Shown piece by piece: positions 37,451-47,019 of a stretch of 64,000 bases of DNA. Below the pieces are notes generated by a model. It was not told where the DNA came from, searched no databases, and worked only from the letters and a program-made list of their open reading frames with translations. Within the stretch, counting starts at the first letter, position 1, and the number at the start of each line of letters is the position of its first letter. Origin of the DNA: Agrobacterium vitis (lineage in GTDB: Bacteria > Pseudomonadota > Alphaproteobacteria > Rhizobiales > Rhizobiaceae); contig NZ_CP118261.1 of assembly GCF_013337045.2 (NCBI RefSeq), forward strand, positions 186,001 to 250,000, given 5' to 3'. The position numbers were made by a program, and so were the translations under genes.

Positions 37451-38155
37451 TCAGATTAGATTTTTTCGAACCGCGATTGCGGTCAAGTGGGCTACGGTAT
37501 GCACGTCGAAACGTTTCATAGCTTCGGCAATTTTAACGCGTACTGTATTATATTTAACGCCTTCAATGACCGCCACTTCCTCCATTGTTTTACCGACCGC
37601 TATCCATCGCAGATATGTTGCTTCTTTCGGATCCAGATAGGCAGGATCTTCGATTTGAGGTCTTGCGCGCAGAAAAGTAAATCGGGTGTGGAGCTGCCCG
37701 ACTGCAGATGCAGCGGAAACAGCATCAATCTCGCGACGAAGATTGATTTCGCGCTTTTCCGAAGCGACGGTAAACATGGAAATCGAGCCGTTCGCTGTTT
37801 TTACAGGAATGGTAATGCCAGAACGGATTCCAAATTCGGCCGCGTGGGCATAGAATTTACGTTCGTCCTTTGAAATGCGCGTTCGTTCCAATTCTCCCGC
37901 CCATACGAAGACCCGTTTAATTGCTTTCGCACGCTTAACGACAGGATCAAGCGACGGATAATTTAGCTGAAAATATATGGATCGCCATTCTCGATTGTAG
38001 TTCGTGATTGCTAGCGTACGTCCAGGCTGAAGGTTAAGGTACGCATAGCTGTGAAAGCCCATCTGATTGGTAAGGTCGGCCAGCGCATCCTCAATCTTGT
38101 TTTGAGTACCTTCAATTGCGCTAATATCAATGAGTTTATCCAACCAGCGCTGCAT
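37451..38155 (-). CDS. traR: Quorum-sensing transcriptional activator TraR
   Basis: 234 residues, the exact length of Ti TraR. Ligand residues of TraR (3-oxo-octanoyl-HSL pocket) are kept at the same numbers: Tyr53, Trp57, Asp70, Trp85 and Thr129. The C-terminal HTH reads [19 protein letters not shown] and [17 protein letters not shown]. TraR with AHL binds the tra box at 14871. It begins [16 protein letters not shown], close to Ti TraR. It is not embedded in an opine operon on the same strand, unlike classical Ti plasmids, so what turns it on is not obvious. Confidence 0.96.
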   Translation of the reverse strand: MQRWLDKLIDISAIEGTQNKIEDALADLTNQMGFHSYAYLNLQPGRTLAITNYNREWRSIYFQLNYPSLDPVVKRAKAIKRVFVWAGELERTRISKDERKFYAHAAEFGIRSGITIPVKTANGSISMFTVASEKREINLRREIDAVSAASAVGQLHTRFTFLRARPQIEDPAYLDPKEATYLRWIAVGKTMEEVAVIEGVKYNTVRVKIAEAMKRFDVHTVAHLTAIAVRKNLI

Positions 38156-38820
38156 TCGCTTGCTCCGTGTACTTATGAGTTTCCTTTGTCGCTCGACACT
38201 TGGAGAAAAATCTACACGCCAGAGTATAATCGCCGTTGAAGTTCGTCAAATCCATTGTGCGGCGCACCTTCGATGGCAGCATTTGTGAGATGAAATTTGC
38301 CCTTTTTTTCAGCCGCCTACTATCCGCTTTGCTGAAGAAGACGATGATAACGACTGCGGTCGTCGACAGTTTAAGGCTGCTGCTACCGGCGAAAGCTGGC
38401 CTTGGATCCAACTCGGCTGTGCGCCAATTTCAATCCATTGAAACGATGCCCACGTTTTGCTTGAAGACATTCTGGAAGCTAATGCGGTCTTGACCAAAGC
38501 TGATTAGCTCATCTCGATTGTGGTCCGTATGCCGATGACAAGCACATCGACATGGGCCGGATGCTGTGGGAGACGGCGACGTCAACCGTAACTGCGGGCG
38601 ATTTAACAAGGCAGTCACTACGTGTGAGCCGAATTCGTCGGATCTTGCCGCTTCAAAGTTCATCAGAAAACCGTCCGTACCAGTTAAGATCAGGATTTTG
38701 CAGAACGGCTAGAAGTTTTTTATGTAAAAAGTTCCATAATTATGCTTATTAAATTTTTAACCGTCAGAGGGGTACATTCCATTTTCAAATGCAACGAAGA
38801 CAATAATGGCCATAATTTTA
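38156..38820. other. Intergenic region upstream of traR
   Basis: Should contain the traR promoter near its left end. I recognise no gene; short frames at 38236 and 38552 on the plus strand have no family features and look like degraded sequence. The right end becomes A/T-rich just before the IS30 remnant. Confidence 0.35.
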
Positions 38821-38830
38821 GGAGGATGGA

Positions 38831-39784
38831 ATGGCCCGTTCCTTTGCGCAGTTGAGTTTGGATGAACGGCGCATCATTGCGCAAATGAATGAGAGGAAGA
38901 TCAGCCAGGCCGAGATTGCGCGCAGGCTTGGACGTGATCGCTCGACGATCTGCCGGGAATTGTGACGCAATTTCTGGCATGACCAAGAGGTCCCGATTGC
39001 TGAAGGCTACTGGCATGTGACGGCGCACCGCTTGGCTGCGGCTCGCCGTCGTCAGTATCGCAAGCTGATGCGTGATCCACTTCTGTGCGCGGCGGTCATC
39101 GAGCGTCTGCAGGAGGGTTGGTCGCCGGAGCGGATTTCGGGACGGATCAGGCTGTCGAGTGGCGCGCAGACAAGGCTTAGCCATGAGACGATCTATCAGT
39201 ATGTCTATTCCAAAGAAGGTCAGGATCAGCAGCTGGCTCGCTATTTGCCGGAAAGACGCAGAAAGCGCCGTCCTCGATATGCCCGCAAACCAAGAAGTCT
39301 TGTCTTTCCAACGGAATGCGCCATACGAAATAGACCCGAAGGCATTAACTCTCGCCATGAATTCGGCCATTGGGAAGCGGATTTGATGATCTTCAGAAAG
39401 GAGCACGGCTCCGCCAACATAGCGACCGTTGTTGAACGAAAAAGCCGTTATACAGTGCTGTTTCGCAACAATGACCGGCGTTCGAAGCCAATCATGAATC
39501 AACTGATCAATCATCTGGCTCCCCTGCCCGTCAACGCTCGGTAAAGCCTGACATTCGACAGAGGACTGGAGTTCACGTCATGGCGCGAACTCCAGACTGG
39601 CATGGGAACAGCGGCATGGTTCTGCGACCCCCAGGCACCCTGGCAAAAAGGCACAGTCGAGAACACCAACAAACGTGTCCGGCGCTATCTGCCCTCGGAA
39701 ACCATTGTGCTGAATGTCACCGACCAGGATATCCGCGCCCCGTGCGAACGTCTCAACGACACGCCGAGTGTGAAACAGCACTGA
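38831..39784 (+). pseudogene. IS30-family transposase, broken
   Basis: Starts at the ATG at 38831 with a GGAGG site. MARSFAQLSLDERRIIAQMN and the HTH QAEIARRLGRDRSTICREL match IS30. Codon 45 is TGA (38963) where Arg is usual. The frame resumes through WSPERISGRIRL, HETIYQYVY, HEFGHWEADLM and VVERKSRYTVL, meets TAA at 39542, then continues TFDRGLEFTSW and APWQKGTVENTNKRVRRYLP before losing frame at the expected NDTPRK end. Two nonsense changes plus a 3' frameshift make it inactive. Confidence 0.88.
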
Positions 39785-39942
39785 AGGCTGACCTTGTTCA
39801 AAAAGGTGGCAAGTGCCTGACTTTACATGCAAAATTGCAACGAGAGCGGGGCATCATCGGCGTATATCTCGACTCCATCTAGTTTCAATTTCATCTCAGT
39901 AAATCAATACCTTGCTGGACCTATCACAGGGGTCAACCTTCC

Positions 39943-40056
39943 GTGCTGATTCACAACGTCAAAGGCGAGTTCAGCCTGACGGCGCTGGCCTACAATATCA
40001 AAAGGGCCATCACCCTTGTCGGCGTTGCGGGTCTGATCGCTGCTGTCAGGGCATGA
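39943..40056 (+). pseudogene. C-terminal remnant of an IS1182/IS5-type transposase
   Basis: A 37-residue tail, EFSLTALAYNIKRAITLVGV followed by an AVRA end and TGA, has the shape of the C-terminus of IS1182/IS5-like transposases. Nothing of the catalytic domain remains. It lies just beyond the IS30 remnant. Confidence 0.6.
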
Positions 40057-40279
40057 CATCCCCACTGTGCGCACCTTTTGAACCAAATGTGGATGCCAAA
40101 GTGCTCAACAGTGCCTTAACGGGCTCGTTGGACATCGAAATCAGGAAAATCTCGATGCCTGCAGAGTTCCGGCACTGAACAGCGCAGGCCATCATTCATC
40201 CAAAGAGTTTTCGGACGGTATGCCGAAAATTTGCGACAAGCCTCTTTATAACCTTCAGTTTACTTAAGGGTCTTCTCTG

Positions 40280-40963
40280 TCACGCTCCAGCCCGCTGACC
40301 GACTGGAAGAACAACGACCTTTGCGCCATCAGGAACGCGTCCGTAGAGATCGATGACGTCCTGGTTCATCATGCGAATACAGCCTGACGACATAGCTTTG
40401 CCGATCGACTGCGGCTCGGTCGTCCCATGGATCCGATAGAGCGTATCCTTGCCGCCTTCGAACAGGTAGAGGGCGCGGGCGCCGAGAGGATTTCGGGCGC
40501 CGCCATCCATGCCATTCGCCCATTTCTGATATTTGTCCGGCTCGCGTGCAATCATGTCCTGGGTCGGCGTCCATCGCGGCCATTGCCGTTTGTAAGCCAC
40601 ATTGGCGGTTCCGGACCAGGCCATTCCTTCACGACCAACGCCGACGCCGTACCGCAATGCCTTGCCGCCAGACTGAACGAGATAGAGATAGCGATTTTGT
40701 GGATCGACGACGATCGTTCCCGGCGACTGCCCGGTAGGATCGTCTACCAGTTGGCGCCTGTATTGTGCCTTTATCTGCGAAGAGGGAATGGCTGCGACCG
40801 GGAACGGCTCGTCCGCCAGCGCCGCATATCGGTTGCGATCAGGCTGAATCGGGGCCGCAGTCGGAGTGACTGCAGCAGTTTCCGCAGTTGTTGCGCAAGC
40901 GGCCAAAAGGGTTGGAATCGCGATTACAATGCAGAGCAGTTTGATCCCGGACTTCGTGCTCAT
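40280..40963 (-). CDS. L,D-transpeptidase (YkuD/ErfK) lipoprotein
   Basis: 227 residues. A lipoprotein signal ends in LLAAC (lipobox near residues 18-22). The YkuD domain has TIVVDPQNRYLYLV near residue 84 and the catalytic block YRIHGTTEPQSIGKAMSSG-C-IRM near residues 177-198, with the active Cys and His in place. It cross-links or attaches proteins to peptidoglycan using its active-site Cys. The start overlaps the DsbA-like stop (ATGA), so it is co-translated with the redox genes, whose products may keep its Cys reduced. Confidence 0.92.
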   Translation of the reverse strand: MSTKSGIKLLCIVIAIPTLLAACATTAETAAVTPTAAPIQPDRNRYAALADEPFPVAAIPSSQIKAQYRRQLVDDPTGQSPGTIVVDPQNRYLYLVQSGGKALRYGVGVGREGMAWSGTANVAYKRQWPRWTPTQDMIAREPDKYQKWANGMDGGARNPLGARALYLFEGGKDTLYRIHGTTEPQSIGKAMSSGCIRMMNQDVIDLYGRVPDGAKVVVLPVGQRAGA

Positions 40964-41604
40964 TCCGCGATCCCTTGGCCTGCAGCCTGGCGGCGGCGTG
41001 CTTCTGCCAAAGCCTGTTTGAACCCGTCATAATCGAGTGTTGACGTGCGAAACGGCCCGATCAGGTAAGTCGGCGTACCTTGCATTCCGAGGGCTTCTGC
41101 TTGATCCATATTGCGCTTCAGGATCGCTGCAATGTCATTGCCGTGGGTTTTCAGGTCGGCATTCAGGCGGTTCATATCGACACCAGATCGCTTCACGGCG
41201 TCCAGCATTTCGCCTTCGGGGATCTGCTTTCCCGGAATGGTCATCAGAGCATCATGCACCAGTTCGTATTTACCCTGATATTTGGCGGCCAGCGCCAGTT
41301 TGGCACCGTAAACGGATGCCTTGGTCAGGATAGGCCAGTCCTTGTAAACGAGCCTCACCTTGCCGTCTTCGGCAACGATCCGCTTGAGGTCGGGGGCGGA
41401 TGCCTTGCAAAAGGGGCAGTTGTAATCGGTGAAAGCGACAATGGTGACATCACCCTTCGGGTTTCCGCTTTCCGGCGTGTCGGGATCGTGGAGTACCATC
41501 TTCACGTCGATAGTCTGCGCCATCACCGGCGTTGAAAAAAGCGGACTGAGCAACGTCATCGATGATGTTGCAGCCATCAGTCCGAGCAAGCTTCTTCGGT
41601 TCAT
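40960..41604 (-). CDS. DsbA/ScsC-like thiol-disulfide oxidoreductase
   Basis: 214 residues with a signal peptide (LLGLMAATSSMTLLSPLFSTPVMAQ in part) and a thioredoxin-fold DsbA domain with active site YNCPFCKAS near residue 70, cis-Pro loop GTPTYLIG near residue 180. A periplasmic oxidoreductase or isomerase kept reduced by the DsbD protein encoded 24 nt upstream. The gene set resembles the Scs (suppressor of copper sensitivity) arrangement more than general Dsb. Confidence 0.9.
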   Translation of the reverse strand: MNRRSLLGLMAATSSMTLLSPLFSTPVMAQTIDVKMVLHDPDTPESGNPKGDVTIVAFTDYNCPFCKASAPDLKRIVAEDGKVRLVYKDWPILTKASVYGAKLALAAKYQGKYELVHDALMTIPGKQIPEGEMLDAVKRSGVDMNRLNADLKTHGNDIAAILKRNMDQAEALGMQGTPTYLIGPFRTSTLDYDGFKQALAEARRRQAAGQGIAE

Positions 41605-41628
41605 GAAGTGTCTCCGGTCAGGTGTCGT

Positions 41629-43392
41629 TCAAGCGCCGGCATTCGCCAGACGTTTCGAAATTTCTTCTGGGGTGATCGGCCCGACGAGCCTCGAGCCGGG
41701 CTGCTCGGCGCCATTGCCGTCTACGATGAACATCGTTGGCGGACCGACGATACCAAAGCGTGTCATCAGCGTGCGTTCCGGATTGCCCTGATCCGTGACG
41801 TCAGCGACAATCATCGGGATATCAGCCATGAGCTTGCGGATGCCTGGGCTGGCAAAGACCACTTCGTTGGACTTGCAGACAGTGCACCAATCGGCAGTGA
41901 ACGACACGAGGATCGGTTTTCCCGTCTGACCAAGAAGTGCCACCGCGCGATCGAACGCATCCGATGATGTGATGCGATGGTCCGGGTTCGATGCCGGCAG
42001 TTCCACGGATGGCGATGACCCCAGAAAAGCAAGAGGCCTCAACGGATCGGTTCCGCCTCCGGCGAACCCGACAATGAGGATCGCGCCATAGAATGCGGCG
42101 ACAAGGCCGACCATTTTTTTCAAACGGCTGGTCAAAGGGTTGGCGGAATCCATTCTATCAAAAGCGCCGACAAACACTCCGAGCCCTATGGCAACTATGC
42201 CCCATAGGGCGATCGAAGCAGTCTCCGACACCAGGCGCGTCACGAGCATTACCGCGACGCCGAGGAACACGAACCCGAAAGCGCTTCTGACCTGTTCGAG
42301 CCAGACACCGGACTTGGGAAGGAAGCGCGGGCCAAACGTCCCGAACGCAATCAGAGGCAAGCCCATCCCAAGCCCCAGGAAGAAAAGAGCGACGGCCCCT
42401 TTCCATGCGTCGCCGCTCTGCATGCTGTAGAGAACAGCCGCTGCAAGCGGAGGCGTCACACAGGGGCTGACAATCAGGGCCGAGCCAAACCCCAGCGCCG
42501 CCGCGCCGACGACCGAACCTCCTGAACGCTGCCCCTGGAGCTTTGCTGCCAGAGCAGACGGCAATGCGAGATTGAAGACCCCGAACATCGAGAGTGCCAG
42601 GATCGCGAACAAGGCGGCAGATATGGCGAGCGCCCATGGTGTCTGGAGTATAGCCTGAAGGTTTGCCCCGGACATCCCGGCAACCAAGCCGACAAGCCCG
42701 TAGGCGGCTGCCATTGCTGCAACATAAGCCGCTGACAAGATGAAGCCGCGCGCTGCAGAAAGGCGCGCTCCTGTGCCCGCAAGCATGGCGGAGAGAATGG
42801 GGATCATCGGAAAGACACAAGGCGTGAAGGCCAGAAGCATGCCCAAGCTGAGGAACGTTGCTGCCATTGTCAGCGCGCTGCCATTGAGGGCAGAAGCGGC
42901 TTCGTTGTCGGTTGAAGCCGCCGTCGACACGACCGCTGCGTCTTCGCTGGCCGTGGGCGGCATGGGAGTGACGGACAAGGTTGCAAGATCAATGCTTTTG
43001 GAGATGGGAGGATAGCAGATGCCGGCTTGCGCGCATCCCCGATAGGTGACCGTGAGGGTTCCGGTAAAAGGCGCTTTGACAACCACATCAAGGCTTTTGT
43101 GATAGACCTCCACGGTCCCAAAGTTCGGATCGTCCTTTCGATCACCCGCCGGGGTCTGCAAAGGAAGTGGCTTGTCGTCTAGCTTTGCTTCGATGCTGTC
43201 ACGATAAAGATAGTTGCCGTCGCTGATCGCCCAGTGAAGCTTCAGGGCTTCTCCTGCCTCACGAACAACAGTGATCCTGAAAACCTCGTCGGCATCTGGC
43301 GGTTCCTCACCGAATATCGACTGACCGAGAGCCGACACAGGCAGCAGTATGATGATGACAAGATACTGCAACTGGCGCAGAAAAGACCGCAT
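41629..43392 (-). CDS. dsbD: DsbD/ScsB-type thiol reductant transporter
   Basis: 587 residues. Signal peptide, then a periplasmic DsbD-alpha domain with the Cys pair CAQAGICYPP near residue 117; a CcdA-like membrane core with AFTPCVFPMIP near residue 188 and SPCVTPPLAAAVL near residue 308; and a C-terminal thioredoxin domain with ADWCTVCKSNE near residue 500. It passes electrons from cytosolic thioredoxin to periplasmic thiol proteins. First gene of the leftward operon and divergent from the two-component genes. Confidence 0.93.
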   Translation of the reverse strand: MRSFLRQLQYLVIIILLPVSALGQSIFGEEPPDADEVFRITVVREAGEALKLHWAISDGNYLYRDSIEAKLDDKPLPLQTPAGDRKDDPNFGTVEVYHKSLDVVVKAPFTGTLTVTYRGCAQAGICYPPISKSIDLATLSVTPMPPTASEDAAVVSTAASTDNEAASALNGSALTMAATFLSLGMLLAFTPCVFPMIPILSAMLAGTGARLSAARGFILSAAYVAAMAAAYGLVGLVAGMSGANLQAILQTPWALAISAALFAILALSMFGVFNLALPSALAAKLQGQRSGGSVVGAAALGFGSALIVSPCVTPPLAAAVLYSMQSGDAWKGAVALFFLGLGMGLPLIAFGTFGPRFLPKSGVWLEQVRSAFGFVFLGVAVMLVTRLVSETASIALWGIVAIGLGVFVGAFDRMDSANPLTSRLKKMVGLVAAFYGAILIVGFAGGGTDPLRPLAFLGSSPSVELPASNPDHRITSSDAFDRAVALLGQTGKPILVSFTADWCTVCKSNEVVFASPGIRKLMADIPMIVADVTDQGNPERTLMTRFGIVGPPTMFIVDGNGAEQPGSRLVGPITPEEISKRLANAGA

Positions 43393-43434
43393 TGCGTAGA
43401 GGCTCCTGATTCAATTCATAAGGGCCAATCTCGA

Positions 43435-43465
43435 CGCCCACCTTAAGGCAGGCTTAAGGTGGGCG
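43435..43465. promoter_or_regulatory. Perfect dyad operator between redox operon and two-component genes
   Basis: 13-bp perfect arms CGCCCACCTTAAG and CTTAAGGTGGGCG with a 5-nt centre. It also contains the direct repeat CTTAAGG spaced about 11 bp apart, the spacing used by OmpR/CopR-type regulators. It lies 41 nt before the response regulator ATG and 43 nt before the dsbD ATG, so it can control both directions. Confidence 0.72.
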
Positions 43466-43505
43466 TTGCACTGAACCACATGGCGAAAACGGCGGGCGGT
43501 AAAAA

Positions 43506-44168
43506 ATGCGGATCTTGATCGTTGAAGACGACCCGATCCTGTCGGATGGATTGATCGCCGGCCTTGGCCTTTGCGGCTGGGCGGTGGACGACGTATCGAC
43601 CTGCAGTGACGCCGAGGCCGCACTTGCCACCGCTGTCTTCGATGCCGTGGTTCTTGATGTCATGCTGCCGGACGGTTCCGGGATCGAACTGCTTGAAAGG
43701 CTTCGTGGCAAAGGACTTCAGACGCCCGTCATTCTGCTGACGGCGCTTGACGAAACCCATGACCGTATCAGAGGGTTGGATTCCGGGGCAGACGATTACC
43801 TGGGCAAACCTTTTGACCTGGATGAACTGAGCGCGCGCCTGCGGGCGCTCGCCAGGCGCCGCAATGGCAATGCCAGCGCTTCTTACCACGCCGGAGGCAT
43901 CAGCGCGGACCCGAAGACAGCTACGGTCACGTCCAATGGACGAACCATTTCTCTGTCTCGACGCGAGCTCAGCATTCTGATTGCCCTTATGGAAAGGCCA
44001 GGTGTGATCCGCTCCCGCGGTGAACTGGAAGATCGCCTTTACGGTTGGCAGGAGGAGATCGAAAGCAACGCCGTTGAAGTCCATGTCCATCATTTGAGGA
44101 ACAAGCTGGGGCGTGACATCATCGAGACGGTTCGCGGCCTTGGCTATCGATTGAAAGAGACGGGATGA
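43506..44168 (+). CDS. OmpR-family response regulator
   Basis: 220 residues. Receiver domain: acidic pair VEDDP near residue 7, phosphoacceptor Asp in VVLDVMLPDGSG near residue 51, Lys in LGKPFDLDEL near residue 101. The winged-helix domain ends HLRNKLGRDIIETVRGLGYRL. It resembles QseB/PmrA/CopR types. Overlaps the kinase start by 4 nt. The dyad at 43435 is its likely binding site. Confidence 0.94.
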   Translation: MRILIVEDDPILSDGLIAGLGLCGWAVDDVSTCSDAEAALATAVFDAVVLDVMLPDGSGIELLERLRGKGLQTPVILLTALDETHDRIRGLDSGADDYLGKPFDLDELSARLRALARRRNGNASASYHAGGISADPKTATVTSNGRTISLSRRELSILIALMERPGVIRSRGELEDRLYGWQEEIESNAVEVHVHHLRNKLGRDIIETVRGLGYRLKETG

Positions 44169-45490
44169 GATCACTGCGCGGCAGACTGTTCTTACTGCTC
44201 ATCGGAGCGACGGGCGTCATATGGATTTGTGCTGTCGCATGGATCGGACTTGGCAGCCGGTCAGAGCTGGAGCATGTCCTCGACACCCGGCTTCAGGAGG
44301 CTGCACGCATGGTTCATTCCATGGTTGAAAGCGGTAACGTCAAGGCCACCCCTACCCTACCCACCCTGGAACCCGATGCCTACGAGCGGCAGCTCTCCTG
44401 CCAAATCTGGTCGCTCGACGGTCATCTCGTGGCGCGCTCCAGTGGCGCGCCGGATCAAAGCCTCGCGGAAGATCAGGAAGGCTATGCTGACCGGACTTTG
44501 CAGGGAGAAGTCTGGCGCGTCTACACGATTGTCGATCACATCAAGGGTGTACGGGTTGCCGTCGGCGATCGCATAGGTTTGCGCGATCGCTTGGTGCGCG
44601 ACATTCTTGCTGGTCTGATAGCACCCGCTTTGCTGATCGCCCCGATTCTCGGGCTTCTGATCTGGCTGGCGCTGACACGTGGGCTGGCCCCTCTGAAGAC
44701 GGTAACCACCGAGATTGCCGGGCGCGATGGCGAAGATATGCGCCCGATTTCCCCTCACGATGCACCGGAAGAAATCCGGCCCCTGACGACGGCGCTGAAT
44801 GCGCTCTTCTCGAAGGTCGAAGCCGCTCGACGACATGAACGGGAGATCACCGCCTTCGCAGCCCATGAATTGCGCACCCCCCTGGCGGGCCTGAAGACAC
44901 AGGCCCAGGTGGCCCTGGCGACGCCCGACGGCCCCGGTCGGGAGCGGGCGCTTCGCCATATTGTCACCTCGGTCGACCGCACCAGCCGGATCGTTCGTCA
45001 ACTCCTCGCCTTGGCCACGCTTGAAGCCGCGCCACCGGCATCCACAGTGGCCAGGTTCAATGTCGGTGAGGTGCTCCAGGACATTGTCGGGTCAACTCCA
45101 AAACCAGACCTCGTTTGCGTTGTAATCGATGAGACGATCGCTCATCTGACGATCCGAGGTGACCCTGATGACCTGAAACTTGTCCTGCGCAACCTTCATG
45201 AAAACGCCATCGAGCATATGCCTGAAGGGGGACGAATTACCTGGAATGCGATGCCCGGCGGCCATGGCATCGTTGTTGCAGATCAGGGATCTGGCGTCGA
45301 CGAAGATGACTTGCCACGCATCACGGAGAGGTTTTTCCGGGGACGAAATAAGAGCACTTCCGGCACAGGCCTCGGGCTCACGATCGCGGCAATGGCAGCC
45401 CAGAGACTGGGTGCCGCCATCACGTTCCAGAACCAGCCGGACGGCTCAGGTCTGATCGCGGAGCTACGGTGGCGGGCAGAGATCTCCTGA
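44165..45490 (+). CDS. Sensor histidine kinase
   Basis: 441 residues. Two membrane helices (LFLLLIGATGVIWICAVAWIG and the LIAPALLIAPILGLLIWLAL region near residue 155) bracket a periplasmic sensor of about 120 residues. A HAMP-like linker, the HisKA site FAAHELRTPLAGL near residue 236, the N box LHENAIEHMPEGG and the G box GTGLGLTI follow. Partner of the preceding response regulator. A copper, thiol or envelope signal is suggested only by the divergent Dsb/transpeptidase operon. Confidence 0.93.
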   Translation: MRSLRGRLFLLLIGATGVIWICAVAWIGLGSRSELEHVLDTRLQEAARMVHSMVESGNVKATPTLPTLEPDAYERQLSCQIWSLDGHLVARSSGAPDQSLAEDQEGYADRTLQGEVWRVYTIVDHIKGVRVAVGDRIGLRDRLVRDILAGLIAPALLIAPILGLLIWLALTRGLAPLKTVTTEIAGRDGEDMRPISPHDAPEEIRPLTTALNALFSKVEAARRHEREITAFAAHELRTPLAGLKTQAQVALATPDGPGRERALRHIVTSVDRTSRIVRQLLALATLEAAPPASTVARFNVGEVLQDIVGSTPKPDLVCVVIDETIAHLTIRGDPDDLKLVLRNLHENAIEHMPEGGRITWNAMPGGHGIVVADQGSGVDEDDLPRITERFFRGRNKSTSGTGLGLTIAAMAAQRLGAAITFQNQPDGSGLIAELRWRAEIS

Positions 45491-45621
45491 AACCATACGC
45501 CCACCCAGCCGGTCGAAGATCAGCCAGTCTTTTCGAGACGCGCCCAGTGCGCCATTTCGTCTGGAAAGCTCGCGTCGGCACGCCGGGTTGATGGAAGCGC
45601 AGTCACTTTCGACGGGATGGG

Positions 45622-45863
45622 CTAGACGACGACTGTGGAGAGTGTTCCACAGAACATCTGCATGAGCATTGTCATAACGACGGCGACGCAATCATCGGCG
45701 ATGGAATAGTAAATCTGCGGGGATTCACGGCGGGTCTGAACGACGCCGGCCTGCCGCAGTTCCGACAGTTGCTGCGAAAGCGCTGGCTGCTTGAAGCCGA
45801 GATCTTCCTGGATTTCTCCGACCGACCGCTCTTGCTGCGCGATGTGGCAAGAAGCATGAGACG
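45622..45863 (-). pseudogene. ArsR-family regulator truncated by an IS6 element
   Basis: The remaining frame carries the HTH and C-terminal part of an ArsR/BigR-type repressor: QQERSVGEIQEDLGFKQPALSQQLSEL, then AGVVQTRRESPQIYYSIADD and MLMQMFCGTL (given in pieces). Everything before SHASCHIAQQ belongs to the adjacent IS6 end at 45864, so roughly the first 25 residues of the gene, and its promoter, are gone. The missing start is not found on the other side of the IS. Confidence 0.82.
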
Positions 45864-46515
45864 GGCACTGTAACGTTAACCGAGAAACGATGAAAATGTA
45901 GGATCTGGCGGCATGACCAGATCTGCACGTGATCCTCTCTATCGTCGCCACCGTTTTCCAGCGGAAGCGATTGCCCATGCCGTATGGCTCTATTTCCGGT
46001 TTCCGCTCAGCCTACGCATGGTCGAGGATATTCTGGCAACTCGAGGTATCATCGTCTCTCACCAGACCGTGAGACTGTGGGCGGAGAAATTCGGCAGGCA
46101 GTTCGCCAATGATATTCGGAGGCGATCAGCCGGTAGGCTTGGTGACAAATGGTACCTCGACGAGGTCGTCATCACCATTGGCGGGAAGAAACACTGGTTG
46201 TGGCGCGCCGTCGATCATCATGGCTTCGTCCTCGACATTCTGCTCAAAAGCCGCCGCGATGCCTGGGCTGCCAAGCGGTTGATGCGCAAGCTTCTGAAAG
46301 CGTTCAAGTCAACCCGACAACTTCAGCGCTTCGTTCCAATCCACGACCCGATCGCCAACCTCTTCCAAATTCCCCGCCACGACATCCCATCTCACCATTA
46401 TCGCGAGCTGCGAAGGGCCGCGATGAAGATGTGGAGCGAGATCACCCATCTTCAAGTAGCCTGATCGCAGACCTCGTGCCTTACCTTGACCCGAGGCCGA
46501 TAAGTTTACAGTGCC
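45864..46515 (+). mobile_element. IS6-family element with internal deletion
   Basis: Bounded by GGCACTGTAACGTTAACCGA at the left and the complement GGCACTGTAAACTTATCGGC at the right. About 650 bp, versus about 820 bp for the related copy at 60912. No matching 8-bp target duplication is evident. Confidence 0.8.
45913..46464 (+). pseudogene. IS6-family transposase lacking 55 internal residues
   Basis: 183 residues: MTRSARDPLYRRHRFPAEAI, then the zinc-ribbon/HTH part, DKWYLDEVVITIGGKKHW (first Asp of DDE) and a normal C-terminus. Compared with the copy at 60961, the 55 residues between LLKA and FKS are missing in frame, removing the second Asp and the Glu of the DDE triad. The breakpoint shows AAGCG on both sides in the intact copy, so deletion by short-repeat recombination is likely. 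The protein cannot be active. Confidence 0.88.
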
Positions 46516-46539
46516 ATGCTGTGCTCGTATCAGTCACCA

Positions 46540-46964
46540 GGTCCAATACCTCGCGCCATTGATAAGCACGGCAAACCCTTGATTTCATGCTGTCTGAGCA
46601 TCGCAACGAGGCTGCCGCTACCGATTTTTTCGCCCACACCATCGAGAACAATGGCTGGCCGGACAAAGTCGTGATCGACAAGAGCGGGGCGAATTTGGCA
46701 GCAATGCAGAACATTAACCTCCTGCTGCTGTTGCGCGGTTGGTTCTGGCTGATTGAGATTTGCCAAGACAAACATCTCAACAACATGATTGAGCAAGATC
46801 ATCGTTTCATCAAGAAGCTGACTCGGCTCATGAAGGGGCTTCAAACCTTTTGGTCCGCATCAGCTACACTGGACGGCATCGAAGTCGCCCATATGATCCG
46901 CAAACAGCAGTTTTCCACCAGTGGCCAATCGGCATTCAAACAGTTCTCCGCACTCGCCGCATAA
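46540..46964 (+). pseudogene. Second IS6-type transposase fragment, frameshifted
   Basis: Reads AIDKHGKPL, then one base is missing near 46582, then FMLSEHRNEAAATDFFAHTI, NNGWPDKVVIDKSGANLAAM, NNMIEQDHRFIKKLTRLMKG and a normal C-terminal FSALAA. It is a different IS6 subgroup from the neighbouring copy. The N-terminal third is absent. Confidence 0.85.
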
Positions 46965-47019
46965 CTGTGTCCTGGGATAGCCCTCTTTGCGACCATGCCA
47001 AAAGTTTGCGACAAAACCC

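Noticed and set aside
38236-38752. Two short plus-strand frames before the IS30 remnant
   Set aside because: No recognisable domain and no good start sites; treated as degraded sequence.
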